This document shows positions 55,537 to 64,000 of a stretch of 64,000 nucleotides of DNA, in pieces. A model generated the notes under the pieces. It was not told where the DNA came from, did no database searches, and saw nothing but the letters and a program-made list of their open reading frames with translations. Position 1 is the first letter of the stretch; each line of letters opens with the position of its first letter. The DNA is from Zymoseptoria tritici IPO323 (lineage: Eukaryota; Ascomycota; Dothideomycetes; Mycosphaerellales; Mycosphaerellaceae), in contig NC_018198.1 in NCBI RefSeq assembly GCF_000219625.1, positions 248,001 to 312,000 on the forward strand, in the 5' to 3' direction. Position numbers and translations under genes: made by a program.

Positions 55537-55983
55537 ATGCCGCCACGATGGACCAAGTTCGCGGAAATAGCCAAGACAACGGCGGAGCTCGACGCTCAGA
55601 GAAAGGAGAACCACGCGGCGCGGCATAGGACCATCTATCGAGCAGTCGCACACATCATGAAGGTATCACAAGAGCAATGCGCGGCTACACCGGCCGAACC
55701 TGGGCCTGCACCTATCTCGCAGCCACGACCCGAGGACCTCGATGTCAAAGTCCCGGAGGCGCCTCGCAACTCTGCACCCATTTGTCGCTCTCAGGACTCC
55801 CCTCTGCTCAGACTACCGCCAGAGCTGAGGATCCAGATCTACACCCTTGCCATGTACGATCCGTCCCGGATCCCTTTGTCTACTGCCGGCGACTCTTCGC
55901 TTCAGTCCACATTGGCTCGCTGTCGTATGTGCAGAAATTGCAAAGGTTGGAGGAGTCGAAGGCGAAGTAGGTCATGGGCGTGA
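55537..55983 (+). pseudogene. Truncated 2EXR/F-box-like protein
   Basis: ATG at 55537 (MPPRWTKFAEIAKTTAELDA). After a linker comes SPLLRLPPELRIQIYTLAMY, the signature opening of fungal F-box-like/2EXR proteins (LLRLPxELRxxIYxLA). The expected continuation, with a conserved hydrophobic strand and a repeat such as LLxTCRQIxxEA, is missing: the frame runs into Ser/Arg/Cys-rich text and stops at 55983. Family members usually exceed 200 residues after the motif. Probably truncated by a frameshift near 55890, since another frame continues LFASVHIGSLSYVQKLQRLE. Divergent from the NTF2-like relic. Confidence 0.55.
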
Positions 55984-58202
55984 GGGTTGAGGATGCTAGT
56001 CATGTAGACTCGGAGGATGTGGACCGTGGCCGTAGCGTTTGTGAAGCCGATTTGAAAATGTTATGACCGGAGGACTGCGTCTTCTTCGAGCGCGACATCC
56101 ACAGCATTACTATACTTACGCGGAGCTGTTCGTGATTTGACAAGTCCTAGTACCCGAGACTTTGAGCGGAGTGCCCAGTCGCTGTGACTTCGAACGATGT
56201 ATGTGCACGTTGTTTGCCTCCTCGTCCTTCACTGTGGCATCTGCTAGTGCACGCAGGATCGGATGCCTCGCAAGCATTGCACACTTCCAACACACAGAGG
56301 TTCCCGATCCTCTCCATTATCATTCCTGCATCTCTCTCCTTGTATGGGAGGGTCGTAGCACGTCCAATTCAGTGGCTTTTTCGGACCTGGAATACGAAAA
56401 TCAGAAGTAACTGAGACAGAGTTGGAGTCGTGAGACAATGTCGCATAGGTGATGCTGTCATACTTGCGCGGGCTGCGCTGTCCAAGCATAAGGAGATGAG
56501 GCGCGGGACTGGAAGGGATTACCTGTAGGAGAGGTCGCCGAGCCAGACTTGATGAGAGCTATCGTGGTCGACACTTTCGGCATGGACGAAGGTTGAGGAC
56601 GAGTGACTCTTGTTTCAAGGTGTTTATGGCAGGAGGAGCCGGTCTCCATTCGTCTCTTGTACTCGATGAGTGACGGGAGCAGGAGCAGGAGCAAGAGGAG
56701 CCGGCGTCCTTCATTCGTCTCTTGTACTCGACTATGCAGCAAGAGGAGCCGGTCTTCATCCGTCTCTTGTACTCGACCGTGTAGGAGGAGGAAGAGGAGG
56801 AGGAGGAGGAGAAAACAGAGGAGGAGGAGGAGGAGGAGGAGGAGGAGGAGGAGGAGGAGGAGGAAGAGGAGGAGGAAGGGAAGAAGCGTAAGCCGGTATA
56901 CCTTCATCCGTTCCTTGCGCTCGGTGATGGGGATGGGAGCAGCAGGAGGAGGAGGAGCATGAGCCGGCATACTTCCATCCGTCTCTTGTACATACTTCCA
57001 TCCGTCTCTTGTACTCGGTCGGTAACCGAAGTGGAAGCAACAAGAGGAGCACTGGGAGGAGGAGCAAGAGCAGTAGTGGGAGGAGGAGCAAGAGGAGCAG
57101 CAGCAGGAGCAGGATTGGGAGGAGCAGAACCGTCGGACTGACACCAATGTTTGTGTATGTGTGCCTGACTACTGACATAATGGCACAGCTCCCAGGTCGC
57201 ATTTTGTACGAGATGTACTTCCTCTGGACAGGAAATCTTTGTCTTGCCGGTAGCACGACCTCGTGAACGTGACGGGGAGAAGTCCGTTCGGGAGCCCTTT
57301 GCCGGAACAATACGACGTTTGGAAAAAGACCGGCATCCATCGCGTCGCATGGCCCAGCGGATTTTGTTGCTTTTGCTCCACACACCAAGGTCCAAGCTTT
57401 TGGAAAACCTCCGAGTCTGCCACCAAGTCCATATCCCTTTTGCTCCACCACCAAGTCCCTTCAATCCAGGGCAGTCGTGTATTCGTGCGGTGTGGTCGTG
57501 CGCGGTGCTTGAGCGCTCCAAAAGAGTAAAGTGCAAGGTGATGGCGTGGATGCCGATTGAGTCAGCAGATCATGCTCCTGCGAACGAATGACTACCTCGA
57601 TCATGTGATGAGAGGGTTTTGAGATCGAGGCGGTGTGTTGTGTTTGCATGATGAGATGAGAGAATGTGGACGTCCCGCTGTCGCTAGTTCTAGCAAATGA
57701 GTCCCGGATTCTGACAGCGGGAAAGTCAAGGGTCCATCCACTGTCAAAGACGTCCGACCATCGATTGCGCAGTCAATACATATGGTTGGTTTGCGGTCAT
57801 GGAATGAATTCATTGTGGTATAGCTCTCGCTGCGTGCTCCCGGCAGAATCAAGTCCAATGGACAATGAGAGTGTAGTCGTTGCGCAATAATCGTGTGCAT
57901 TCCCCCTCCAACCAGCCGGCGTGATACACCTAATGATTGGCACGTTGTTTGCCTTGCCCGGGAATACATTTGTCAATGACAACTCTGAAGGTTGATGGGT
58001 CGGTCATTCAGCCAGCCAGTCGGAGTGGAACGATGAACCAAGACACATGTCTCATTTCGTTGAATCGCGATATATTTGCCTTCTTTGTGACAATGCAACG
58101 CTTTCCCTCCTCGATGCAAACCATTCGCATGAGACAAACCCCGTGAAGCAGAACAAAACCCCTCTACGCCTCCCTCCGCTGCTCCCTTCTCTCCCATCCT
58201 CC
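55984..58202. other. Repeat-dominated interval, no confident gene
   Basis: Between 56636 and 57110 a GAG/GCA purine-rich low-complexity block contains repeated TCATCCGTCTCTTGTACTCG words (56700-57020). ORFs there are Leu- or Gly/Arg-homopolymer artefacts. From 57.1 to 58.2 kb only short ORFs with no recognisable feature. Confidence 0.5.
56636..57110. repeat. GGA microsatellite and CGTCTCTTGTACTCG repeats
   Basis: Imperfect (GGA)n for about 90 bp around 56792-56880, plus at least five copies of CGTCTCTTGTACTCG or close variants between 56650 and 57020. Confidence 0.85.
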
Positions 58203-59906
58203 TCATCCAGCACCATACCGACCGTAATCTTCCACCCACGTCTCTCTCAGATCCTCCCCATCTTTCCTCGCCACCATGTTATACCGAAAATCCTCCCACC
58301 GTTCCCCTGCGGCTTTCCCCAAAACCCGGTGCCAATCTACCGGGTCCTCCATTCCTAAGCCCGCGAACAAGAGCGCCGTCTCAATCGCCGTTGTAGCTTC
58401 GCGCGAGGTGGAGGCGGACCGGCCGGAGCCGTTCCAGTGCCAGCTTGCGGCGCCGAGGGTGGGATGTAACCACACGAGAGCGCGCAGGCGGAGGTGATTC
58501 GTGGACGGGTGGAGGCAGGACCGTGGGGATGAAGAGTAGGATTTCGGACTGTAGGTGCGCATCCATTCAGAGGAGGAGGTGCGCATCGTTCGTGGGTTAA
58601 GGTGGTGTTCTTTGAGGAGGGTGTCGAGGTCGGCGGTGGTAGGCAGGCTTGTCGCTACGGCTGTGAGTTGTTGTAGTCCTTCATCTTTCGCGGAGGACAG
58701 CTGCTGCTTCAATTCTTCCATGCGGGTGGCGAGATTGAGAATCTCCGCCTGCCGCTCCCGCATCGCAGGCGGCAAGGTACTGGACACGAGCGCCAAGAAC
58801 GTCAAGACGCCGTACTCTTCCCTCGCGAGCGCAATTTGAGTCTTCTCGGCGTCGGAGAGGAGGGCGATGAGCGATTCGTCGGTGGTCGGCAAGAGCGAAC
58901 GGCGGCGTAGTCTGGCGGCGGCTTTGACGGCGATGTTGTCTATCTCCTGGTTGATGGCAATGAGCTGGGCGTTGGAGTGGACGGCGAGATTGGCAACGGT
59001 CTCGAGGTAGAGATCGACGGACTTGAGCTCGCGGGAGAGGTGGGAGTGGATGTCGTCCAGCAAGTGCTCGAGCTGTGTCCTCGTGGCATCATTTGCGGCT
59101 TGACGAACCAACTTCTTGCAGGAGAGCGCCGCCGCGACTTTGACGTATTGCTGTTGTATCCACGTGGAGTCCATCTCTTCTTCTACCCAGGGAGAGTCCG
59201 TCTCTTCTCGCATCCGCGTCTCCTCTCGCTGTAGCTTCCACCCGCACGACTCCAACCGCCCCACCCAGCTCTTGATCTCCTCGAATTCAGTAGCCCACGA
59301 CGCCCTCTTCTCCTCGCGATGCGCCACTCGATGTTCCAACCCCCGGCCGAAGGATTGTAACACGACGAGCTGATGCTGCGGGCTCCCTGGCTCCGCCTCA
59401 TCGCCGCTGTCCACTGATTTCAACCAATTCGACGTTCCCAGAGGTGGTTGAGCGAGCCACTCCATCCATCTGGAGGGCAGATGAAAGGCAATTTTGTGCA
59501 TGGCGAGGCTGTCGCTAGGTCGGACGAGGGCACGCTCAAGATCGAAGGGTATCGTGGTTGTCTGCCGCGGTGGAGGGCACAGACTCACCCGCCCGGCGAC
59601 GAGCGCCAGACCGATGATGGCGATGGCGAGTGCGACTCCCGCTGTGACGCCGAGCAGTGTCCCAATCGGCGACTTCCACCATCTTCTCTTCCGGTCGCGA
59701 TCGGGTCGCTCGTGCTGCGTGTGGGCGGAGAGCTCGAGCTCGTTGTCTCGCTTCAGGAATGTCAACTCGTGGAGGGCGCATGAGGATGCGATGGAGGAAC
59801 TGCGGGTATCAGCCGACGACGCGTCGCTGCTGTTGTCGGAGACGGTCTCCCAGGCCGACGACGAAGACGAAGCCGGAGACGAGGGCGACAGGTTGGGTGG
59901 TGACAT
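58203..59906 (-). CDS. Membrane-anchored coiled-coil protein, 567 aa
   Basis: Single-exon ORF; start taken at ATG 59906 (MSPPNLSPSSPASSSSSAWE), since the 42 codons upstream to 60032 look non-coding. Residues 1-75 are Ser-rich and charged. RDRKRRWW precedes one membrane helix at about 83-105 (LLGVTAGVALAIAIIGLALV), placing the N-terminus in the cytosol by the positive-inside rule. The rest is long helices (LEHLLDDIHSHLSRELKSVD; ATRMEELKQQLSSAKDEGLQ) ending EDPVDWHRVLGKAAGERWED and EDYGRYGAG-stop. Layout matches the 707-aa gene at 25449-27636, suggesting related or convergent families. Gln/Glu/Trp-rich helices suggest self-association. Function unknown. Confidence 0.65.
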   Translation of the reverse strand: MSPPNLSPSSPASSSSSAWETVSDNSSDASSADTRSSSIASSCALHELTFLKRDNELELSAHTQHERPDRDRKRRWWKSPIGTLLGVTAGVALAIAIIGLALVAGRVSLCPPPRQTTTIPFDLERALVRPSDSLAMHKIAFHLPSRWMEWLAQPPLGTSNWLKSVDSGDEAEPGSPQHQLVVLQSFGRGLEHRVAHREEKRASWATEFEEIKSWVGRLESCGWKLQREETRMREETDSPWVEEEMDSTWIQQQYVKVAAALSCKKLVRQAANDATRTQLEHLLDDIHSHLSRELKSVDLYLETVANLAVHSNAQLIAINQEIDNIAVKAAARLRRRSLLPTTDESLIALLSDAEKTQIALAREEYGVLTFLALVSSTLPPAMRERQAEILNLATRMEELKQQLSSAKDEGLQQLTAVATSLPTTADLDTLLKEHHLNPRTMRTSSSEWMRTYSPKSYSSSPRSCLHPSTNHLRLRALVWLHPTLGAASWHWNGSGRSASTSREATTAIETALLFAGLGMEDPVDWHRVLGKAAGERWEDFRYNMVARKDGEDLRETWVEDYGRYGAG

Positions 59907-60298
59907 GTGCGCGAGCACGAGGATCTGAGGTGTGAAAGAAGCAATGGAGAGGGTAGAGTACTTGGCCCAATAATGCGTGACACCGACAGCAGATGGCAGG
60001 TATACCCGACTGTACCTATGCAGTCCGGGCAATGGGCAATGGGCAATGGGTCATCGGTGTGGAATGAAGACGGCAATGTGTGATGGGAAACGGAGGTGTG
60101 GAATGATGGAGGATGCATGATGATGATCAAATGATGATGAGGGACCGAAATCATACCGTCAGTTCCCTTGAGCTTGCGGCCCGCTCGGGACTCGGGACTC
60201 GGGAGTCGGGTACATCATCTATCCTCGATACATCCGCATCAGCATCAGCATCAGCCTCCTCTCAAGTACAGGCCAAGGTACAGGCCAAGGTACAGCTA

Positions 60299-60459
60299 CA
60301 CCTCTCTCCGCTTACACCTTACTCCTCTCTCCGTCCACACCTCACTCCTCTCTCCGCTCACACCTCACTCCTCTCTCCGCTCACACCTCACTCCTCTCTC
60401 CGCTCACACCTCACTCCTCTCTCCGGCCACACCTCACTCCTCTCTCCGTCCACACCTCA
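60299..60459. repeat. 23-bp tandem repeat, seven copies
   Basis: Unit CTCCTCTCTCCGCTCACACCTCA, copies starting about every 23 bp from 60299 to 60437, with the first unit and variants (CCGTCCACACC, CCGGCCACACC) less perfect. It lies between the divergent-free 3' end of the 60508 gene and the 59906 gene start. Confidence 0.9.
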
Positions 60460-60507
60460 CTCCCGTTGTCCATTCATACACTACCGCCTAGCTGCCAGGC
60501 TACCTTA

Positions 60508-61229
60508 TTAGGTGCCCCAATCCTCCTCGTTCCTCCGGACCTTGCCCTTGGAATTCTGCCAATACGGCGAATTCGCTACCGGACACCTCGAAATCGCCCC
60601 TGCCGGATCTGTACAAACGCCCATACCCTGCCGAGCCTTCGTACTCGTACTCGTTTCCGTCTCCGTCCTCGTCTCCACCACCGCCTTCCCTCCCTCACCG
60701 TCCGATGTCACGGTGAGTGTGACCGTTTCCGTGAAGACCGCCTCCTGGACTGGTGGAGGGCCGCGATGCTGGTCGTGTTCGGCGGCGGAGGAGGCGGCGA
60801 GACGCTGGATGATGAATGCGATGAGGGCGATGACGAGGCTGATGAATCCCAAGCTGACGACGGTGATGAGGACTGTAGGGTATGGGTCGTCGGGTCAGTA
60901 GGTAGTTTCGTTCGGCGAAGAGGCGGGAGGGAGGAAAAAAGAGAGTGTGACTGACCTTCACGGCACCTCAATGGACCCCAGGCCTTGTTCTTCTTCTTCT
61001 TCGGGGCGGCCTTTGGCATCGTCGTCGTCGTCGTGGAGTGTGGGGTGGTATCGTTGTTACCAATTGGAGAACGGCTGCGGGTGCTGTGGGCGATGGGCAT
61101 TGGTGAAGATTGTGTTTGTTGCATTGATGGCCGTCTTTGGAGATGCAGACGCTGCGAGATCTTGGGTCGGAGGGGAAGAACTTTCTGCCACGTCGCGGAG
61201 TTGGCTCCGCCTCGGGTGGGTGTGACCAT
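60508..61229 (-). CDS. Small membrane protein, two exons, 142 or 212 aa
   Basis: Exon 1 ends at 60956; the intron 60955-60873 begins GTCAGT and ends CTACAG; exon 2 is 60872-60508. Splicing joins CRE to VLITVVSLGFISLVIALIAF, a single membrane helix, followed by a Thr/Val-rich stretch (EAVFTETVTLTVTSDGEGGK) and a Cys-containing C-terminus. Two starts are possible: 61019 (MPKAAPKKKKNKAWGPLR), giving 142 aa with a basic N-terminus before the helix, or 61229 (MVTPTRGGANSATWQKVLPL), giving 212 aa. The junction is in frame and the hydrophobic segment appears only after splicing, which supports the model. Likely a single-pass type II protein. Function unknown. Confidence 0.6.
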
Positions 61230-61866
61230 CCCATGTCAACGTCAACGACATCTGGATTTCGACGAGACATACGCATCGGGCGGAATGACCAGACTTCCCA
61301 ACCCTGAGTGAGACTACATCCTGTTTATTCACGCCATGCTGGCCATCACGCTTCGAGCCCACCCTCGATCCCTTGTAGTGGTACGTTCTATAGTGCACGT
61401 ATACAACGTAGCTTCTGTATTGCATCGCTGAAAGGAACAGTTTCAATCAATCTCCCGTTGTCGGTCATCATTTTCTATTCTATTCTAGATTGAGGATTGT
61501 AGACATGTCGGTGTGTTGATGTGCCTTCTCCCCAGATCTGCACGCGGAGGACGCGATGGTGGATAGTTCGGATCATAATCAAGTCAGTACAAGGAGAGGG
61601 AGAGAAAGAGAGAGAGAGAGAGAGAGTGTGTGTGTGTGTATGCGCCGCGAGGCCCGGTTCGATTGCCAATTATCCCTCAGAAGCTGACGACCATCGTCAG
61701 AAGAAAAGACCCTTGTTCTGCCTTTTCCTGTCCATGCTGTTCCTTCTCAGCGTATACTGTCCGTTCGCCGGGGCGACGCTGCAATCTGTACCCGTCGCAT
61801 CCTCATTATACTGCCCGCAGCGCAAGTCGCTGACGATGGGCCTCCCAATTTTTCTTCGGTCCCACT

Positions 61867-63129
61867 TCAACAACTGTTCTCCTCTGGCCCTACCGTGGAC
61901 CATTCGTTCGACTCCCACTGCAACCATTCAGCCTCATCCCACGACGAGAGCTCAGAGCTGACACTACCCGTTGACTGCGATGACTGGTCCCACTGCCCCG
62001 CAGAGCTGACACTGCTCGTAGGCTGCGAGGACTGTTCCGGTGCGACGTTGATGCGAGCCAGCTTCTCCGCCAATGGAGACGGTGGTGTCATCTGCTGCGG
62101 GTGCTGCGGCGGGTGAACGGACTGCATCGTAGTCGTAGCGTTCATGGGCTCCGCAGGTGTGGACAGCAACGTCTGAGTGCAGAGGGAGAGGACTTCGTCG
62201 TCGTAGGAGAAGAGATCATCACCAACAGGTGTCATCTGCTGCGGGTGCTGCGGGGCAACGGACTGCATCGTAGTCGTAGCGTTCGTGGGCTCCGGAGGTG
62301 TGGACAGCAACGTCTGAGTGCAGAGGGAGAGGACTTCGTCGTCGTAGGAGAAGAGATCATCACCAACAGGTGTCATCTGCTGCGTGTGCTGCGGGGCAAC
62401 GGACTGCATCGTAGTCGTAGCGTTCGTGGGCTCCGGAGGTGTGGACAGCAACGTCTGAGTGCAGAGGGAGAGGACTTCGCCGTCGTAGGAGAAGAGATCA
62501 TCATCAACGGGGAGACCACCACCGTAAAGTCCGCCGTATCCTCCCGTAGCATCATTCATCTGAAATCCGGCCGTGGCGTCGAAATGTTTGGCGAGCCCCA
62601 AAGTTTGGCATGGGAGGTGAGATTCAGCCCTGGACGAACGGGCTCGCTTCGGTGGTGACGGCGTAGCTGGATAGCTTTCATCCACGCGAGCACGCTTCGA
62701 TCCCATAAGAGTCTGAGGGGCGACGGCGTGTGGCAATTCTTCAAAGGGCGGACACGCCAGAGCTTTGCCGCGGATGGCCGCGAAGCGCTCCTCAAACGGC
62801 GCTTCGAAGTCCCATGGGTTGTGCTTGGAGCAGAAGGTGCTGGCGGCAATCAGTCTGGCGACGCGCCAAATGCATACGTATTTGGACGCTGGATCAATCT
62901 GAGACTTGTGGAAGTGTAAGTCTTCGAGTAGGTGCTGGATGCGCACGGTTCGGGGAAGACCGATCGGGCTTTGGCATATAACGTCTTCGCCTTGGGAACC
63001 TTTTAGGACTTTCTTCCTGACAGTCAAAGCGACTGGGCAGCTGAGGGCTTTGGTCTTGTGTAAGGAACCCAGAATGCCCAGCTGGCTAGCATAGTAGCAG
63101 TGGACAGCGTCGGGAGGGTCGCGTGTCAT
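61867..63129 (-). CDS. Nuclear-type protein with triplicated acidic segment, 420 aa
   Basis: Start taken at ATG 63129 (MTRDPPDAVHCYYASQLGIL), because further upstream the frame crosses CA/GA microsatellites. Residues 1-130 form a folded-looking domain (SPIGLPRTVRIQHLLEDLHF; DPASKYVCIWRVARLIAAST) of unknown family. A basic block follows (GSKRARVDESYPATPSPPKR, ARSSR), a plausible nuclear signal. Residues about 205-350 are three tandem 47-residue repeats built around DDLFSYDDEVLSLCTQTLLS and a Pro/Gln/Met-rich spacer (141-bp DNA unit). Each repeat has acidic residues alternating with Phe, Tyr, Leu, as in transcription activation domains. The C-terminus is Ser/Trp-rich. A transcription-related role is inference. 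No DNA-binding domain is recognised. Confidence 0.6.
   Translation of the reverse strand: MTRDPPDAVHCYYASQLGILGSLHKTKALSCPVALTVRKKVLKGSQGEDVICQSPIGLPRTVRIQHLLEDLHFHKSQIDPASKYVCIWRVARLIAASTFCSKHNPWDFEAPFEERFAAIRGKALACPPFEELPHAVAPQTLMGSKRARVDESYPATPSPPKRARSSRAESHLPCQTLGLAKHFDATAGFQMNDATGGYGGLYGGGLPVDDDLFSYDGEVLSLCTQTLLSTPPEPTNATTTMQSVAPQHTQQMTPVGDDLFSYDDEVLSLCTQTLLSTPPEPTNATTTMQSVAPQHPQQMTPVGDDLFSYDDEVLSLCTQTLLSTPAEPMNATTTMQSVHPPQHPQQMTPPSPLAEKLARINVAPEQSSQPTSSVSSAGQWDQSSQSTGSVSSELSSWDEAEWLQWESNEWSTVGPEENSC
62083..62511 (-). repeat. 141-bp coding tandem repeat, three copies
   Basis: Copies begin at about 62083, 62227 and 62368. The last two are exactly 141 bp apart; the first is 144 bp because of one extra codon (HPP instead of AP). 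Confidence 0.9.
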
Positions 63130-63234
63130 CGCCGTTTGGAGGTTCTGCAGCGGGTGGGAAATGGATGGCGTCGAAGAGCGATGGTCGTGAAACGATGTGC
63201 CGAAAGCGTGAGCCTCTCGAAGCCTGAGAGAGAG

Positions 63235-63270
<36 letters not shown>

Positions 63271-64000
63271 AATTGAGATCGAGCGAAATGCCACAGACGT
63301 CTCGTTCAAAAGATTGAGGGTACAAGCCGAGAGCGGCGTCGTCTGTGATGCTGTGCTTTTTTGGTGGAAGAGAAGGAGGGAGGAGAAGAGAAGGAGTCGG
63401 AGACGCAGGAGCAATACTGCTCGCAAGATCACTCCCGACGTTGACATCTCTGGCGACATCAGTGCGGGAAGCTGTAGATGTCCTGTTCCCAGGACATCTC
63501 AGGACGGGATTGGGCGGGCAGGAATGTTTCTGAACGACTTCATGGCAGCAGATGCTCGTTGCCGCCTTGGCGAACGCCAGCTTGCATGGGTTCGTGCGAC
63601 CATTGCCAGAGACGGGATGGATGTGCTCGTGCCGGTAGCATTGCTGCTGGATGTACGTGCTCGTGCTGGACGGAAATGCTCGTACGGAAATGCTCGTCGC
63701 GTCGCGTGCCACGGTTGCTGCCGACTGATGTCTTGTCGCGAGATGAGACTGATGAACGAGATTGGACATGATGAATCCCGTCTCCGGAAAAATGGAAGAG
63801 CTGGATGCTGAGGACGGGCCCGGGGATGGAAGAAGAAAAGATCCTGATGACCAAGCAGGAGATCGAAGTATAGGTGCCTCAGGCATGAACTCAAGGTGCC
63901 TCAGGCATGAACTTGTCCCACGTCTTCGAACACCACCTCATTCCATCGTCTCTCCCTCGTCCTCATGGTTCGTTCACTCCAAACTGGTCCAGAGTCCTCC
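63130..64000. other. End interval, no confident gene
   Basis: AG and TG microsatellites at about 63221-63268. A minus-strand Ser/Pro-rich ORF at 63269-63886 (205 aa) and an overlapping plus-strand ORF cannot both be real; neither has a recognised domain. A 21-bp direct repeat (AGGTGCCTCAGGCATGAACT) lies at about 63871-63912. Confidence 0.4.

Noticed and set aside
56458..57147. Leucine-homopolymer ORF, 229 aa
   Set aside because: Translation of a GGA microsatellite; no start or domain evidence.

Overview
This 64 kb window looks like nuclear DNA of a filamentous ascomycete (Pezizomycotina, plausibly a Dothideomycete). The evidence is monocistronic genes on both strands, short introns (about 45-80 bp) with GT...CTAAC/CTGAC...AG signals, serine/proline-rich proteins, and relics of fungal gene families (UncA-type kinesin-3, G3BP/Nxt3-type NTF2 protein, Zn-cluster proteins, 2EXR/F-box-like protein). 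No rRNA, tRNA or CRISPR array was found. No metabolic operon or complete conserved housekeeping gene is present. The species cannot be fixed from the sequence alone.

Layout. 0-2.5 kb: a 781-aa protein that reads as a degenerate Ulp1-type (C48) cysteine protease. 2.5-6.4 kb: repeat-bearing DNA with one weak coiled-coil ORF. 6.4-12 kb: a run of minus-strand, intron-containing genes of unknown function; the 405-aa four-exon gene is best supported. 12-16 kb: little support. 16-18.6 kb: two divergent intron-containing genes, the second with a 156-bp internal duplication. 18.7-24.6 kb: weak ORFs and two broken genes (a repeated zinc-cluster protein, and a protein with a helix-rich DNA-binding-like N-terminus) around an 18-unit minisatellite. 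25.4-27.6 kb: a 707-aa membrane protein. 28.8-30.8 kb: a second Ulp1-type protease, with an intact catalytic set. 31-37 kb: repeats. 37.2-37.9 kb: kinesin-3 motor relic. 38-47 kb: gene-poor, with degenerate repeats, a zinc-knuckle (Gag-like) relic and coiled-coil relics. 48-50 kb: two small proteins with C-terminal membrane anchors. 51.7-52.3 kb: a second Gag-like relic. 54.7-56 kb: NTF2-like relic beside a truncated 2EXR-like gene. 58.2-63.1 kb: three minus-strand genes, two membrane-anchored and one with acidic repeats.

Taken together the window resembles an accessory, repeat-rich compartment. It mixes lineage-specific genes (several single-pass or tail-anchored proteins with predicted helical domains) with decayed fragments of conserved genes carrying stops, frameshifts and small tandem duplications. 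The most interesting elements are the Ulp1 pair (one apparently active, one lacking catalytic residues), the set of membrane-anchored helical proteins, the triplicated acidic segment, and a duplicated 65-bp unit carrying an E-box palindrome.
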